Position numbers and translations under genes: made by a program. From positions 1-64,000 of IMG/VR virus record IMGVR_UViG_3300035670_000143: DNA of 64,000 nucleotides; one strand, written 5' to 3'. Shown here piece by piece: positions 56,923 through 64,000 of the stretch; the first letter of the stretch is position 1, and each line of letters opens with the position of its first letter. The notes under the pieces were generated by a model. That model searched no databases. It was not told where the DNA came from and saw nothing but the letters and a program-made list of their open reading frames with translations. Source of the DNA: a virus.

Positions 56923-57198
56923 ATGCCTAATAAATTTAAACCTGGCGACTATGTAAAGTCGAAGCGTTTTAGTGGTATTGCTATGTATATTTATCGCAAT
57001 ACAACTATTCATCGTGATCTTGATGATGACGGATTTCTTGAAGAAATTGTTGCTGATGACTGTTACGATTGTGTAATGGTTGGTGATGACATGATTCATA
57101 AGATTGATGAAGAAGATTTGGAGTTGCTTCCCATAAGTGACTTCTGTTATGAGTGTGGTCAAATTGGTTGTAAACACAGTGTTATGGAGGAAGAATGA
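56923..57198 (+). CDS. KOW/SH3-like protein with zinc knuckle
   Basis: 91 residues. The first half (FKPGDYVKSKRFSGIAMYIY) is a KOW/SH3-like barrel. The C-terminus has CYECGQIGCKHS, a CxxCGxxxCxH knuckle. GAAAGGA precedes ATG 56923. It overlaps the next gene start (ATGA). Unknown; may bind RNA or a polymerase partner. Confidence 0.6.
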   Translation: MPNKFKPGDYVKSKRFSGIAMYIYRNTTIHRDLDDDGFLEEIVADDCYDCVMVGDDMIHKIDEEDLELLPISDFCYECGQIGCKHSVMEEE

Positions 57199-57704
57199 AT
57201 AAGCAAAAGATGCTGGAATTGGCTGACTTTATTGAAAATCTTGACCGTTGGAGATTCAATATTGGATTCTGGGCCTCAGACTTTAGTAAAGGATATTACA
57301 CCCCAACATCTAATCTTGACGTTAACATTTGCAATACAGCAGGATGTATTGCTGGCTGGGCTATGGCGATGGAGAATGGTGGGGAAGTAACTATGCCTAC
57401 TATTATTAGTCCAGAAATGGCTAACTACAACGTCTTTAGTGGGGCAAGGATTCTTGGTCTAACATTTGCTCAGGCTTCTCGTTTGTTTTATGTTGATCCT
57501 GATTCTATTTGGGTTCAATATTGGGAGATGTATAAGCATCTGATTGATGTTGAAGATATTGAAGAAATTGAAGCATTCTCTGACTACCACGGCAGTATTG
57601 ATTCAGAGAAGCTTGGTGAAAAAATTACAAATAGTGTAGCAGCTTTTATGCTGCGTCAGATTGCTAATGGTGAGTTTGATCTTTCTAATGAATGGAGGCC
57701 GTGA
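57195..57704 (+). CDS. AGCIAGWA-family phage protein, copy 1
   Basis: 169 residues. The motif CNTAGCIAGWAMAMENGG (about 51-68) and LTFAQASRLFYVD are characteristic of a phage protein family of unknown function that appears in many early regions. It is paralogous to the next gene over its whole length (WRFNIGFW / SRFNMNYW; AGCIAGWA in both; AQASRLFY / SQADQLFY). Residual identity is moderate, so the duplication is not recent. Confidence 0.7.
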   Translation: MNKQKMLELADFIENLDRWRFNIGFWASDFSKGYYTPTSNLDVNICNTAGCIAGWAMAMENGGEVTMPTIISPEMANYNVFSGARILGLTFAQASRLFYVDPDSIWVQYWEMYKHLIDVEDIEEIEAFSDYHGSIDSEKLGEKITNSVAAFMLRQIANGEFDLSNEWRP

Positions 57705-57705
57705 A

Positions 57706-58224
57706 ATGATTAATCGTGAAAATATGATGAAGCTTGCTCTTCATCTTGAAGATATTGATAAGAGTCGTTTTAATATGAACTATTGGGTTAGCTCATATCA
57801 AGATGAGTATCAAGAACACATGGAGGGTGAGCGTTTAGATATTAATGATTGTGGTACTGCTGGTTGTATTGCTGGTTGGGCTGTTGCTTTGGCAAATAAT
57901 GGAAAATTCAATGCCATTGATGCTGATGAATATGAAGGATTAGAATTAGACGACGAAGAACTTCTTCTGGGTGATGTTAGGCATTATGCCGCTGAATGGC
58001 TTGGCCTTTCTATGAGTCAAGCAGATCAGTTGTTTTATTTCGGTGAAGATTCTGTTTGGAATCGGTATATCAATGACTACGGTTTTGATAGCCATAAAAC
58101 TCTTGGTAATCCGAATAAAAAGAAAATTGATGCCGATAGTATTCACCCTAAGCATGCTGCTGACATGCTTTATCGTATTCTTAGCGGTGAAGATGTGTTT
58201 GTACAATATGGGAAGTTCTTGTGA
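57706..58224 (+). CDS. AGCIAGWA-family phage protein, copy 2
   Basis: 172 residues from ATG 57706, one base after the preceding stop, with GGAGG upstream. CGTAGCIAGWAVALANNG and LSMSQADQLFYFGEDSVWNR mark the same family as its neighbour. The C-terminal half is more acidic than copy 1 (LELDDEELLLGD). Function unknown. Confidence 0.7.
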   Translation: MINRENMMKLALHLEDIDKSRFNMNYWVSSYQDEYQEHMEGERLDINDCGTAGCIAGWAVALANNGKFNAIDADEYEGLELDDEELLLGDVRHYAAEWLGLSMSQADQLFYFGEDSVWNRYINDYGFDSHKTLGNPNKKKIDADSIHPKHAADMLYRILSGEDVFVQYGKFL

Positions 58225-58352
58225 CTTCTTATATTTGTAGAAGTTGCGGTTCTGAATATCCTGAGCAACCTGAAGATAATTTTTGTAGAGTTTGCCATGA
58301 GAATGAGGTATTTCCCTCAGATGAATATTCCTATTACGATTGGGAGGATTAA
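58221..58352 (+). CDS. 43-residue zinc-ribbon protein
   Basis: GTG 58221 overlaps the previous stop (GTGA). The product contains ICRSCGSEYPEQPEDNFCRV followed by CHE: two CxxC knuckles 14 residues apart, a complete mini zinc ribbon, plus an acidic aromatic tail (YSYYDWED). It is too short to be noticed by standard length cut-offs but has a convincing motif. Confidence 0.6.
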   Translation: MTSYICRSCGSEYPEQPEDNFCRVCHENEVFPSDEYSYYDWED

Positions 58353-58354
58353 AT

Positions 58355-58756
58355 ATGAATCACATAATTAAAATGAATCCAAAAGTTAAAGCCATGTGGA
58401 TTGAAGCTCTTCTTTCTGGTGATTACCAGCAGGGTCAACATTATCTTTGTCAAGATAATAATGATGGCTCTAAGTCATGGTGTTGTCTAGGTGTTCTTAC
58501 AGATCTTGCCATGAAAAATGGTGTCGATATTGATATGGAAAGATCCCTGTCTGAATCTAATGTATACGCCTTTGATAATGAATCAGAAACAGTTCCTGCT
58601 ACTGTAAAAAGTTGGGCTGGTTTGGAAACGGCTTCTGGTGGATACTCTTGTCCTAATATTGATGACGGAGATGAGTTGACTTGTTCACTTGCTGAAGATA
58701 ATGATAATGGTCTCACGTTTGAAGAACTTGTAGACATAATTAGAGAGTATTTCTGA
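58355..58756 (+). CDS. Conserved phage protein, KAMWIEALLSG / CCLGVLTDLA family
   Basis: 133 residues from ATG 58355. KAMWIEALLSGDYQQG, then WCCLGVLTDLAMKNG and FEELVDIIREYF match a family widespread in phages of many hosts, of unknown function. GGGAGG precedes the start. Belongs to the same early set as the AGCIAGWA genes. Confidence 0.65.
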   Translation: MNHIIKMNPKVKAMWIEALLSGDYQQGQHYLCQDNNDGSKSWCCLGVLTDLAMKNGVDIDMERSLSESNVYAFDNESETVPATVKSWAGLETASGGYSCPNIDDGDELTCSLAEDNDNGLTFEELVDIIREYF

Positions 58757-58771
58757 AAATAAGGAGGAATC

Positions 58772-59107
58772 ATGTTTGACGATTATCTAAATATTGGGCC
58801 TACTCCGCCTGAGGAAGATTGTGTTCAGGTTGGTAGCGAGGATTACCTTAGGAAAACAAAGATCGAAGTCAATGCTTTTATCAATCAGCTTGAGCGTGAG
58901 TTTTCTCTTTGGGTGGAAAATGATTGGGTTCTTTTTGATAAGAAGTGGTTCAATCATGATTTTGGTCGATACTGTGAAGTAGTTGTGTATTACAAAACTG
59001 ATGATGAAACATCTAGGGGTTGTGCTCTTTCTGTTGAGCGTTCTCATTATCATTATTGGGATGAAGAAGCCAGAAAGGAACTAAAGGAGGCTGGGTATTG
59101 GGTATGA
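58772..59107 (+). CDS. Hypothetical protein
   Basis: 111 residues, acidic, aromatic (SLWVENDWVLFDKKWFNHDF). AAGGAGG ribosome-binding site at 58761-58767. Alpha-beta pattern. It overlaps the next gene (ATGA). Not recognised. Confidence 0.6.
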   Translation: MFDDYLNIGPTPPEEDCVQVGSEDYLRKTKIEVNAFINQLEREFSLWVENDWVLFDKKWFNHDFGRYCEVVVYYKTDDETSRGCALSVERSHYHYWDEEARKELKEAGYWV

Positions 59108-59856
59108 GTGATGTTTTGTATAAAGGCTTAACTCTTGTTGAACTTGCTCAGCAAGCTTTACAAAAGCCTGAAGATTTCGGCTGGTGGGGTAGTGATGAAA
59201 TGTTTGATACTTGGGGTTGGTCAGGTATTGATGTTCACAATGCTTCTGATTCTGTTCAGATCGTCAATTTCGATCTGATTAAAAAAGATTTGATGGAGAA
59301 GTTTCCTGACGATTTTGAAGTTGTTGGTTTGAGGCATTGGGCTGTAGGTCATGTTGATAGATTGACTTGCCGTATTCTCAAAGATAGTATCAGTCATGAT
59401 AGTATCACTGATGATAGTATTACTGATGCTTTTAAAGCTGCTATGGATTGGCTTGTTCAATTGGATGACTATCCTATTGTTGATGATGATGCTCTTTATG
59501 AGTATTGTTATAATCAGGAATTGGAGTGGATTACTCAAGAGTTGCCGGCTGAAATTTATGTTGCTAATTCGAAAGAAGAAACGGCAGCCTTAATTCTTGA
59601 AGAACTTAGTCAACTTGATGATTATGATGTTGTTGGTTACAACCTTGACGGTGCTTCTGTTACTGAACATCTTATGCGTTATGCTGCTTATGATCTAAGT
59701 TTGTGCGATGCCAGATATCGTGAGTTTTGGGATGAGTGGGTAGAAGAAGAAGGTTTGCCCATTATCTTCTGGGGTGACAACTTTGGTGCGCCGGCAAATG
59801 TTGTGCATAAGTTAGATGGTCAATTGAATCTTTTTGATGAGGAGAATGATGCCTGA
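59104..59856 (+). CDS. Acidic hypothetical protein with DSITD repeat
   Basis: 250 residues from ATG 59104. It is very acidic and Trp-rich at its start (FGWWGSDEMFDTWGWSG). In the middle, DSISHDSITDDSITD results from a 15-base tandem repeat. The end has IIFWGDNFGAPANV and an acidic tail. No family is recognised; highly acidic proteins of this kind can mimic DNA and inhibit host nucleases, but that is only a composition-based idea. Confidence 0.6.
   Translation: MSDVLYKGLTLVELAQQALQKPEDFGWWGSDEMFDTWGWSGIDVHNASDSVQIVNFDLIKKDLMEKFPDDFEVVGLRHWAVGHVDRLTCRILKDSISHDSITDDSITDAFKAAMDWLVQLDDYPIVDDDALYEYCYNQELEWITQELPAEIYVANSKEETAALILEELSQLDDYDVVGYNLDGASVTEHLMRYAAYDLSLCDARYREFWDEWVEEEGLPIIFWGDNFGAPANVVHKLDGQLNLFDEENDA
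59383..59427 (+). repeat. Three tandem 15-base repeats
   Basis: GATAGTATCAGTCAT (59383-59397), GATAGTATCACTGAT (59398-59412) and GATAGTATTACTGAT (59413-59427), in frame, encode DSISH-DSITD-DSITD. A few base differences separate the units, so it is a recent but not brand-new expansion. Confidence 0.8.
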
Positions 59857-60061
59857 AGTTAATGAGTTTAAGATTACAAATCCGAGAGCACCTTTCTTTA
59901 TTCTTCAGGAACTTCTTGAGCATACAGATGTTCCTATCAATAAGCGTGGTGATTTGAAATGGATTAAGGACAATCTTGATTCCGTTTCTGTTCCAGAAGA
60001 TGTCATTATTGAACTGACTAATGTTGTTAATGATCTTTGTTTTGTAAAGGATGGTGAGTAA
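59849..60061 (+). CDS. Small hypothetical protein
   Basis: 70 residues from ATG 59849 (ATG 59846 also possible; GAGGAG upstream). Helical with a conserved-looking APFFILQELLEHTDVPINKR segment. The last base is shared with the next ATG (TAATG). Unknown. Confidence 0.55.
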   Translation: MPEVNEFKITNPRAPFFILQELLEHTDVPINKRGDLKWIKDNLDSVSVPEDVIIELTNVVNDLCFVKDGE

Positions 60062-60387
60062 TGAGTTTTGATAAAGAAGCTCTTGATCGTTGGCTTACGG
60101 AAGAACCTGATTGGAGAAGCGGTCCAATTTTTCATTCGTATGAATTAATTAAAGAAGCTGTAAGTTATGCTACATACGATGAACCGTATCCGCCTTATGA
60201 TCTGGCTTTTAATAATTTTGATGAACTGAGATGCCGTGATTGTAAAAAGCCTGTCGGATTTCTTTTACATGATGATCACATTCCTGCTACGGATTCAATT
60301 ACCGAATTTTGGCAAATTGATGAAGATGGTGAAGAACTTCTTTGTGAAGGTTGTTACGAAAAAATCATTGAAGAGATTGGAGAATGA
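60061..60387 (+). CDS. Zinc-binding hypothetical protein
   Basis: 108 residues. ELRCRDCKKPVGFLLHDDH and ELLCEGCYEKIIEE provide two CxxC pairs with a His nearby, forming a zinc-ribbon C-terminal domain. The N-terminal 50 residues are helical and acidic. Overlaps both neighbours. Unknown. Confidence 0.6.
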   Translation: MSFDKEALDRWLTEEPDWRSGPIFHSYELIKEAVSYATYDEPYPPYDLAFNNFDELRCRDCKKPVGFLLHDDHIPATDSITEFWQIDEDGEELLCEGCYEKIIEEIGE

Positions 60388-60752
60388 TGGCTGATTATTG
60401 GATGAAATTGATTGGACATGTAGCAGTTGATAGTGGTCAGCTTATGCTTTGTGATCCCTGCTACATTAAGTCTAAGGATTGGGAAGATGGTCCATTTGAA
60501 AGAGCAAAACCTGATAACTCTGGTTATTATCCGTTTAATTATAACGGTGTCTGTGGTGCTACTCTTTCTAATTCGCAAGCTGGAAGCATGGCTTTTGAAT
60601 CTGGATTTGAAGGTGTAGCGGTTGCTTTTAGTTCTGGATTCGGTGATGGTTTCTATCCCGTTTATGCTACTTATGTAGATGATCCAGACTTTGGTACGAG
60701 GATTGCCAAAGTTGAAGTTGTAATGATTGATATTGACGAGGAGGAAGAATAA
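60387..60752 (+). CDS. DUF4241-like protein
   Basis: 121 residues from ATG 60387 (overlapping the previous TGA; ATG 60384 is possible). GHVAVDSGQLMLCDPCYIKS, FEGVAVAFSSGFGDGFYPVY and TRIAKVEVVMIDI follow the DUF4241-like pattern 'VDSGqlml-DP-y ... GDG-YPV', widespread in phages and bacteria, role unknown. It overlaps the preceding gene stop. Confidence 0.65.
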   Translation: MADYWMKLIGHVAVDSGQLMLCDPCYIKSKDWEDGPFERAKPDNSGYYPFNYNGVCGATLSNSQAGSMAFESGFEGVAVAFSSGFGDGFYPVYATYVDDPDFGTRIAKVEVVMIDIDEEEE

Positions 60753-60753
60753 A

Positions 60754-61308
60754 ATGCCTAATTGGTGTGAAAATGAGTTTGCTATTGCGGCAAAGAAAGA
60801 TAATACTAATATTGATACCCTGTCTCAGTATCTTGATGCTGATGATGGTTTCTTTGAGAAGTTAATTCCAACTCCGAAAGAACTTTTGGATCTTGGTTCT
60901 CCTAATCTTAATGAAGCACAAAAACTTGAGATGATGTCTAAGTATGGGTCTGCTGATTGGTACTGGTGGAGAGTGAATAACTGGGGTACTAAGTGGGATC
61001 TTCATGATATTAATAATCTTCAAATAACGATTGAGGGTGAGTATAAGATTATTACTTTCACTTGTGATACTGCTTGGTCGCCTCCTGAAGAAGGTTTCCA
61101 AAGAATCTCTGCTATGCCTGAGTTTAGGAATGTTTATTTCTATGCGCAGTACCATGAGCCTGGTATGGGGTTTGAAGGTTTCTTTTCATTTGTGAATGGT
61201 GAAAGCCGTGGTGCTGAATGTGTTCAATCTTATGTCAAGCTCGATGACATTCTTGCTGATGTTGAGTTTTATCTTGGAGAAATTGAGCAATTAGATGACA
61301 GTATCTAA
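60754..61308 (+). CDS. PNWCxN-family protein (Api92-like ferredoxin-fold)
   Basis: 184 residues from ATG 60754. MPNWCENEFAIAAK is the hallmark start of this phage family; WYWWRVNNWGTKWDLHD and FTCDTAWSPPEEGFQRIS are its other conserved blocks. It is often found in phage early regions; function unknown. ATG 60754 follows GAGGAAG. Overlaps the WhiB gene start. Confidence 0.75.
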   Translation: MPNWCENEFAIAAKKDNTNIDTLSQYLDADDGFFEKLIPTPKELLDLGSPNLNEAQKLEMMSKYGSADWYWWRVNNWGTKWDLHDINNLQITIEGEYKIITFTCDTAWSPPEEGFQRISAMPEFRNVYFYAQYHEPGMGFEGFFSFVNGESRGAECVQSYVKLDDILADVEFYLGEIEQLDDSI

Positions 61309-61570
61309 CAATGAAACCCCCTGGTATGAACGAGGTGCGTGTAAAGATAAAAGTGAATACTTTTTTACTGAGCATCTTCCTCTTCGTGAATCAAGAAAAC
61401 TTGACACGATAGCAAAGTCAATATGCGCTTCTTGCTCTGTCTCTGGTGAGTGTTTACAGTATGCCATTGATAACAATGAAGAGTATGGAATTTGGGGTGG
61501 TATTAAAGCAAAAGATTTGAAGAAGATGTCGATCAGCATTAAGAGAATGGATGAAAATGTCAAGCACTGA
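61295..61570 (+). CDS. WhiB-family transcription factor 1
   Basis: 91 residues with cysteines at 16, 44, 47 and 53 and the YGIWGGI turn at 64-70, a complete WhiB domain (GACKDKSEYFF, AKSICASCSVSGECLQYAID). Known WhiB proteins carry a 4Fe-4S cluster and bind region 4 of the principal host sigma factor. Phage WhiB genes include TM4 WhiBTM4, which inhibits host WhiB2 and causes filamentation and superinfection resistance. A basic C-terminus (KKMSISIKR) could contact DNA. It is followed by a second WhiB gene two genes later. Confidence 0.85.
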   Translation: MTVSNNETPWYERGACKDKSEYFFTEHLPLRESRKLDTIAKSICASCSVSGECLQYAIDNNEEYGIWGGIKAKDLKKMSISIKRMDENVKH

Positions 61571-61901
61571 AGATATTGAACAACTAATTAAGACTGAGAT
61601 GATTGCATCATATATTGACAAATATTATGAATATGCTGATCAAGAGGATTTTAGCAAACAGTTTATAGATAACTTTTTTTATATTCTTCACGAAATGCTA
61701 GGTGATGTTGACTCATTGGATTTTGAAGGTCTTTTGACTAAGACAGTCGATATTACAGTCAGCATGATGTTTAATCTAGCCGTGATGATTAAGACAATTA
61801 ATAAATTTAATCACGATGTTCTTAACGAATCTATGGAATTTATTAGAGACAATGTTATTGAGAGTATACGGGAATCGATCAAACGAGGTGCAGATGAGTA
61901 A
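61557..61901 (+). CDS. Helical hypothetical protein between two WhiB genes
   Basis: 114 residues from ATG 61557 (ATG 61551 is possible), overlapping the WhiB stop. Entirely helical and acidic (EQLIKTEMIASYIDKYYEYA, MMFNLAVMIKTINKF). Its 3' end overlaps the next WhiB start. Its placement between two WhiB genes suggests shared regulation. Unknown. Confidence 0.6.
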   Translation: MSSTEDIEQLIKTEMIASYIDKYYEYADQEDFSKQFIDNFFYILHEMLGDVDSLDFEGLLTKTVDITVSMMFNLAVMIKTINKFNHDVLNESMEFIRDNVIESIRESIKRGADE

Positions 61902-62226
61902 TGAATTTCTGACGATTTTTTCTAAACCAGAGTGGCAGTCTTCTGCCAACTGTAAAGGTCAGACAGAAATTTTGTATGCTATTCATACACCCTCTGCTCG
62001 CAGAGGCAAAAGAAAGATTTTGATTAAGATTGCCAACATGTGTGAGAAATGCCCTGTATCAACAGAGTGTTTACTTTACGCCTGTGAGACAAATCAAGAG
62101 TTTGGTGTGTGGGCTTCCTTTACACCAGATCAAATCAAAAAACTTTCTTCAACCCTTATTGATGTTTCCAAAGTGGAGGCATTAATTGTTCACAATATTC
62201 AACAACTCAAGGAGGTTGTTTCATGA
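61894..62226 (+). CDS. WhiB-family transcription factor 2 (altered turn)
   Basis: 110 residues from ATG 61894, overlapping the preceding stop. Cysteines at 20, 50, 53 and 59 (ANCKGQTE, MCEKCPVSTECLLYACETN) give the full Cys4 set. The usual GVWGG turn is GVWAS (71-75), losing one glycine pair, which may affect sigma binding. The C-terminal 30 residues form a helix lacking the usual basic AT-hook-like tail. A regulator or dominant-negative WhiB is possible. Confidence 0.8.
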   Translation: MSNEFLTIFSKPEWQSSANCKGQTEILYAIHTPSARRGKRKILIKIANMCEKCPVSTECLLYACETNQEFGVWASFTPDQIKKLSSTLIDVSKVEALIVHNIQQLKEVVS

Positions 62227-63167
62227 GCAAGGAAACCGGGAAATTAGATCTTGGTTTTGACGAAGTTACTTCTCTTAGAGAACTTCGTAATAGAGGTATT
62301 GGCGTACCAATGGTCACAGCAAGCTTTTCTCCTGATATTGTCAAGATTGCTAGTCCTTCTAAGCATGCTCTTACTTCAGTTGTAAAAGTTAGTGATCTTT
62401 TAATAGACTACTCTTACCAGAGACAGCAGAGTAAGGCAAAAGTCGCAAAAATTGCGAGAAATTTCAACTATGATGCTCTTGGAGTTATCATTGTTTCTAT
62501 TCGTGAGTCTGGTGATATGTTCATTCTTGACGGTGGACATAGAGTTGCTGCAATGAATCTTCTTGGCAAGGGTGATGAAAATATCAATGCTCTTGTCTAT
62601 TTTGATTTGACACTGAAGCAAGAAGCATCTTTGTTCATTTCATTGAATGAAGAAAGAACAAAGCCGAAGCGTTTCGACATTCATACAGCATCTTCTTCCG
62701 CTGGAGAGACAACTGCTGTTGAGATGGATTTACTTCTTGAGAATAACAACCTTAGATTCTCTGATGTGAATGGATATGGTTGTGTTCGTGCGGTAGGAAC
62801 TGTGCGAAAGATGATTGAGAAGATTGGATCAAACAAACTTGATCGTGTTATTAAGGTTCTTATCCTTGCTAACGGTAATCATTCAAAGTTTTTGTGTAGT
62901 GAATACATCATTGCTTGCTCTGCGATCATCTGTCAGTACCCAAACATCAAAGATGACAGGCTTGCAAAAGCATTCAATTCGCTAGGTGAACCTTCAATTG
63001 CTGTGATGAAGTCAAACGCTATGTCTTCTGGTAAGTCAGCCTTCTCAAAGGTTCAGTCTCTTTGTTCTGTTATCGTTGATAATTACAACTACAAGATGAC
63101 AAAGAACCGTCTTGATAAGAACATCATTCTTTTGAGTGATGCAAGAACTTGCTTTTACAAGGGGTGA
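62223..63167 (+). CDS. ParB/DGQHR-like domain protein
   Basis: 314 residues. The ParB-type core is recognisable: VKVSDLLIDYSYQRQQSKAK, FNYDALGVIIVSIRESGDMF, ILDGGHRVAAMNLLG (matching the DGQHR/GEHR-type motif) and FISLNEERTKPKRFD. Such proteins can be nucleases or CTP-dependent DNA-binding proteins; some phage members protect DNA from restriction. The C-terminal 150 residues are helical. It overlaps the WhiB stop (ATGA). Confidence 0.7.
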   Translation: MSKETGKLDLGFDEVTSLRELRNRGIGVPMVTASFSPDIVKIASPSKHALTSVVKVSDLLIDYSYQRQQSKAKVAKIARNFNYDALGVIIVSIRESGDMFILDGGHRVAAMNLLGKGDENINALVYFDLTLKQEASLFISLNEERTKPKRFDIHTASSSAGETTAVEMDLLLENNNLRFSDVNGYGCVRAVGTVRKMIEKIGSNKLDRVIKVLILANGNHSKFLCSEYIIACSAIICQYPNIKDDRLAKAFNSLGEPSIAVMKSNAMSSGKSAFSKVQSLCSVIVDNYNYKMTKNRLDKNIILLSDARTCFYKG

Positions 63168-63168
63168 T

Positions 63169-63381
63169 TTGAAGTTGGGTAAAAAGAAAGCAAGATCTTC
63201 TGAAAAGTACTGGTTTGCCACCGGATACTATTGCGGAATGACTGATAACTATGATCCACCTAGTAGACAACTACATGATATTGCAATGGAAAGCATTGGA
63301 TTGGATATCACTAAAGAGTGGGAAGATGGTTGGGAAACCGGAGTTCATGATAGAGAAATAGGAGGTTATAGTGACAACTGA
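63169..63381 (+). CDS. Small hypothetical protein
   Basis: About 70 residues; TTG 63169 or TTG 63175 are supported by AAGGGG at 63159-63164, while ATG 63139 has no ribosome-binding site. Basic start (KLGKKKARSSEKYW), acidic end (ITKEWEDGWETGVHDREIGG). Unknown. The next gene overlaps its end by 11 bases. Confidence 0.5.
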   Translation: MKLGKKKARSSEKYWFATGYYCGMTDNYDPPSRQLHDIAMESIGLDITKEWEDGWETGVHDREIGGYSDN

Positions 63382-63733
63382 AGAAAAGAAGACATGCGAA
63401 CAAAGAATTTATGATCATCTTAGAAGTCGTGAAGCAAGTATTGCGGAAATTTTTGAGGCTTGTGATACAGATTCGCCTGTTGATGGTTATCATGATCCTT
63501 ATGAAGCTCTGAATAACTTTGCGCTCGGCTATACAGAATGGAAGACTGCTAAGATTGATCTTTCATGGGGTGGTCCTGCTGATTACCTTACAGCTCTTAT
63601 TGACCATGAGAATGGCAATAAGATTGTCAGACTTGACTATCACTTTGCTGATTGGTTTGATCATGCTCAAAAGCCAGTTGATAGAGATACACCTTTGTTT
63701 CGTTATGCTGAATACGTTATTGGTACATACTAA
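63371..63733 (+). CDS. Conserved phage protein, LSWGGPADYLTALID family
   Basis: 120 residues from GTG 63371 (AGGAGG upstream). KIDLSWGGPADYLTALIDHE, IVRLDYHFADWFDHAQKPV and a final FRYAEYVIGTY follow a small protein family found in many phages and plasmids, unknown function. It is one of the early-cluster genes. Confidence 0.65.
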   Translation: MTTEEKKTCEQRIYDHLRSREASIAEIFEACDTDSPVDGYHDPYEALNNFALGYTEWKTAKIDLSWGGPADYLTALIDHENGNKIVRLDYHFADWFDHAQKPVDRDTPLFRYAEYVIGTY

Positions 63734-63747
63734 AAGGGAGAATAATA

Positions 63748-64000
63748 ATGCAGGAATACATTACACTACGTTTGCCAACTGACCAGTTGGATGAAATGAT
63801 TGATGAACTTAAGGCTAATCTTTCTGATGAAGTATCTGAGAACATCAAGAATGACATTATTGAAGAAATTCAGAAGGATATCGAAAAAAATATTGATGAT
63901 TATATCGACTTAGACGATATCGCTGATACTCTTCATAGAGACTACCTTGATTATGATCAAATCGCTAGTGAGATTGAAAATCGTAATGAATCCTTTTCTA
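63748..64000 (+). CDS. Very acidic helical protein, 3' end cut by window edge
   Basis: At least 84 residues from ATG 63748 (AAAGGGAG upstream), open at the window edge. After MQEYITLRLPTDQLDEMIDE the sequence is a long acidic helix of Asp/Glu/Ile repeats (DIEKNIDDYIDLDDIADTLH). Such sequences can mimic DNA or bind a basic partner, but no family is recognised. Confidence 0.55.
   Translation, partial: MQEYITLRLPTDQLDEMIDELKANLSDEVSENIKNDIIEEIQKDIEKNIDDYIDLDDIADTLHRDYLDYDQIASEIENRNESFS

Noticed and set aside
1-64000. Temperate lifestyle
   Set aside because: No integrase, excisionase pair or CI-like repressor was recognised; the MerR-like protein alone is not evidence. The genes could lie outside the window.

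Overview
This window reads as one continuous piece of a double-stranded DNA tailed-phage genome with a long non-contractile tail (siphovirus type). Every convincing gene is on the + strand. Genes are packed with ATGA, TGATG or TAATG overlaps. The host is very probably an actinobacterium: there are three WhiB-like Cys4 proteins, a surface protein with an LPKTG sortase signal, and many start codons placed 6-8 bases after a -10 box, the leaderless arrangement common in actinobacteria. The DNA is A+T-rich by eye, which would fit low-GC aquatic actinobacteria better than soil Streptomyces or Mycobacterium; that is inference. I saw no integrase, repressor, tRNA or CRISPR array. Portal, capsid protease and major capsid genes are not in the window and presumably lie beyond the left edge.

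Layout. 1-2566: a Thr/Pro/Glu-rich surface protein cut by the left edge, a two-helix membrane protein, an LPXTG-anchored secreted protein and a small holin-like protein. 2569-3853: M15-type endolysin, SNase-like nuclease and a 25-residue cysteine-rich microprotein. 3862-8271: head-tail connector, head closure, tail terminator and major tail protein, then an unusual APS-kinase-like/nucleotidyltransferase fusion, then the tail assembly chaperones. 8319-32353: a very large tape measure gene (about 3,080 codons) followed by about 14 tail-tip, fibre and adhesin genes. 32353-34408: HNH nuclease, metallophosphoesterase, a second holin-like protein and a zinc ribbon protein. 34377-48300: replication and recombination (MerR-like regulator, WhiB-like, loader-like protein, DnaB-type helicase, primase, ssDNA-binding protein, HAD phosphatase, DNA polymerase III alpha, FkbM methyltransferase, RecA-like recombinase, pyrimidine-dimer glycosylase-like protein, PD-(D/E)XK resolvase-like protein, C5 methyltransferase, Cas4-like nuclease, RuvC-like resolvase). 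48297-53986: a YkgJ-like protein, then two glycosyltransferases flanking the terminase genes. 53987-54450: the one long non-coding stretch, with repeats and the best consensus promoter in the window (TTGACA-17-TAAACT). 54451-64000: a run of small, mostly acidic early-type genes, including several zinc-ribbon proteins, two WhiB proteins, a tandem paralogue pair and a ParB/DGQHR-like protein.

The sequence shows how transcription is probably organised. About fifteen -10 elements (TATAAT or close, often TGA-TATAAT or TGG-TATAAT) sit directly before genes. Several are inside the loop of, or directly abutting, a terminator-like hairpin, and at least seven are placed so that the start codon itself would be the transcription start. 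The most unusual items are these hairpin-embedded promoters, the leaderless genes, the Cys-rich microprotein, the kinase-nucleotidyltransferase fusion in the tail operon, the phage-encoded sortase substrate and the 17-fold repeat in a tail-tip protein.
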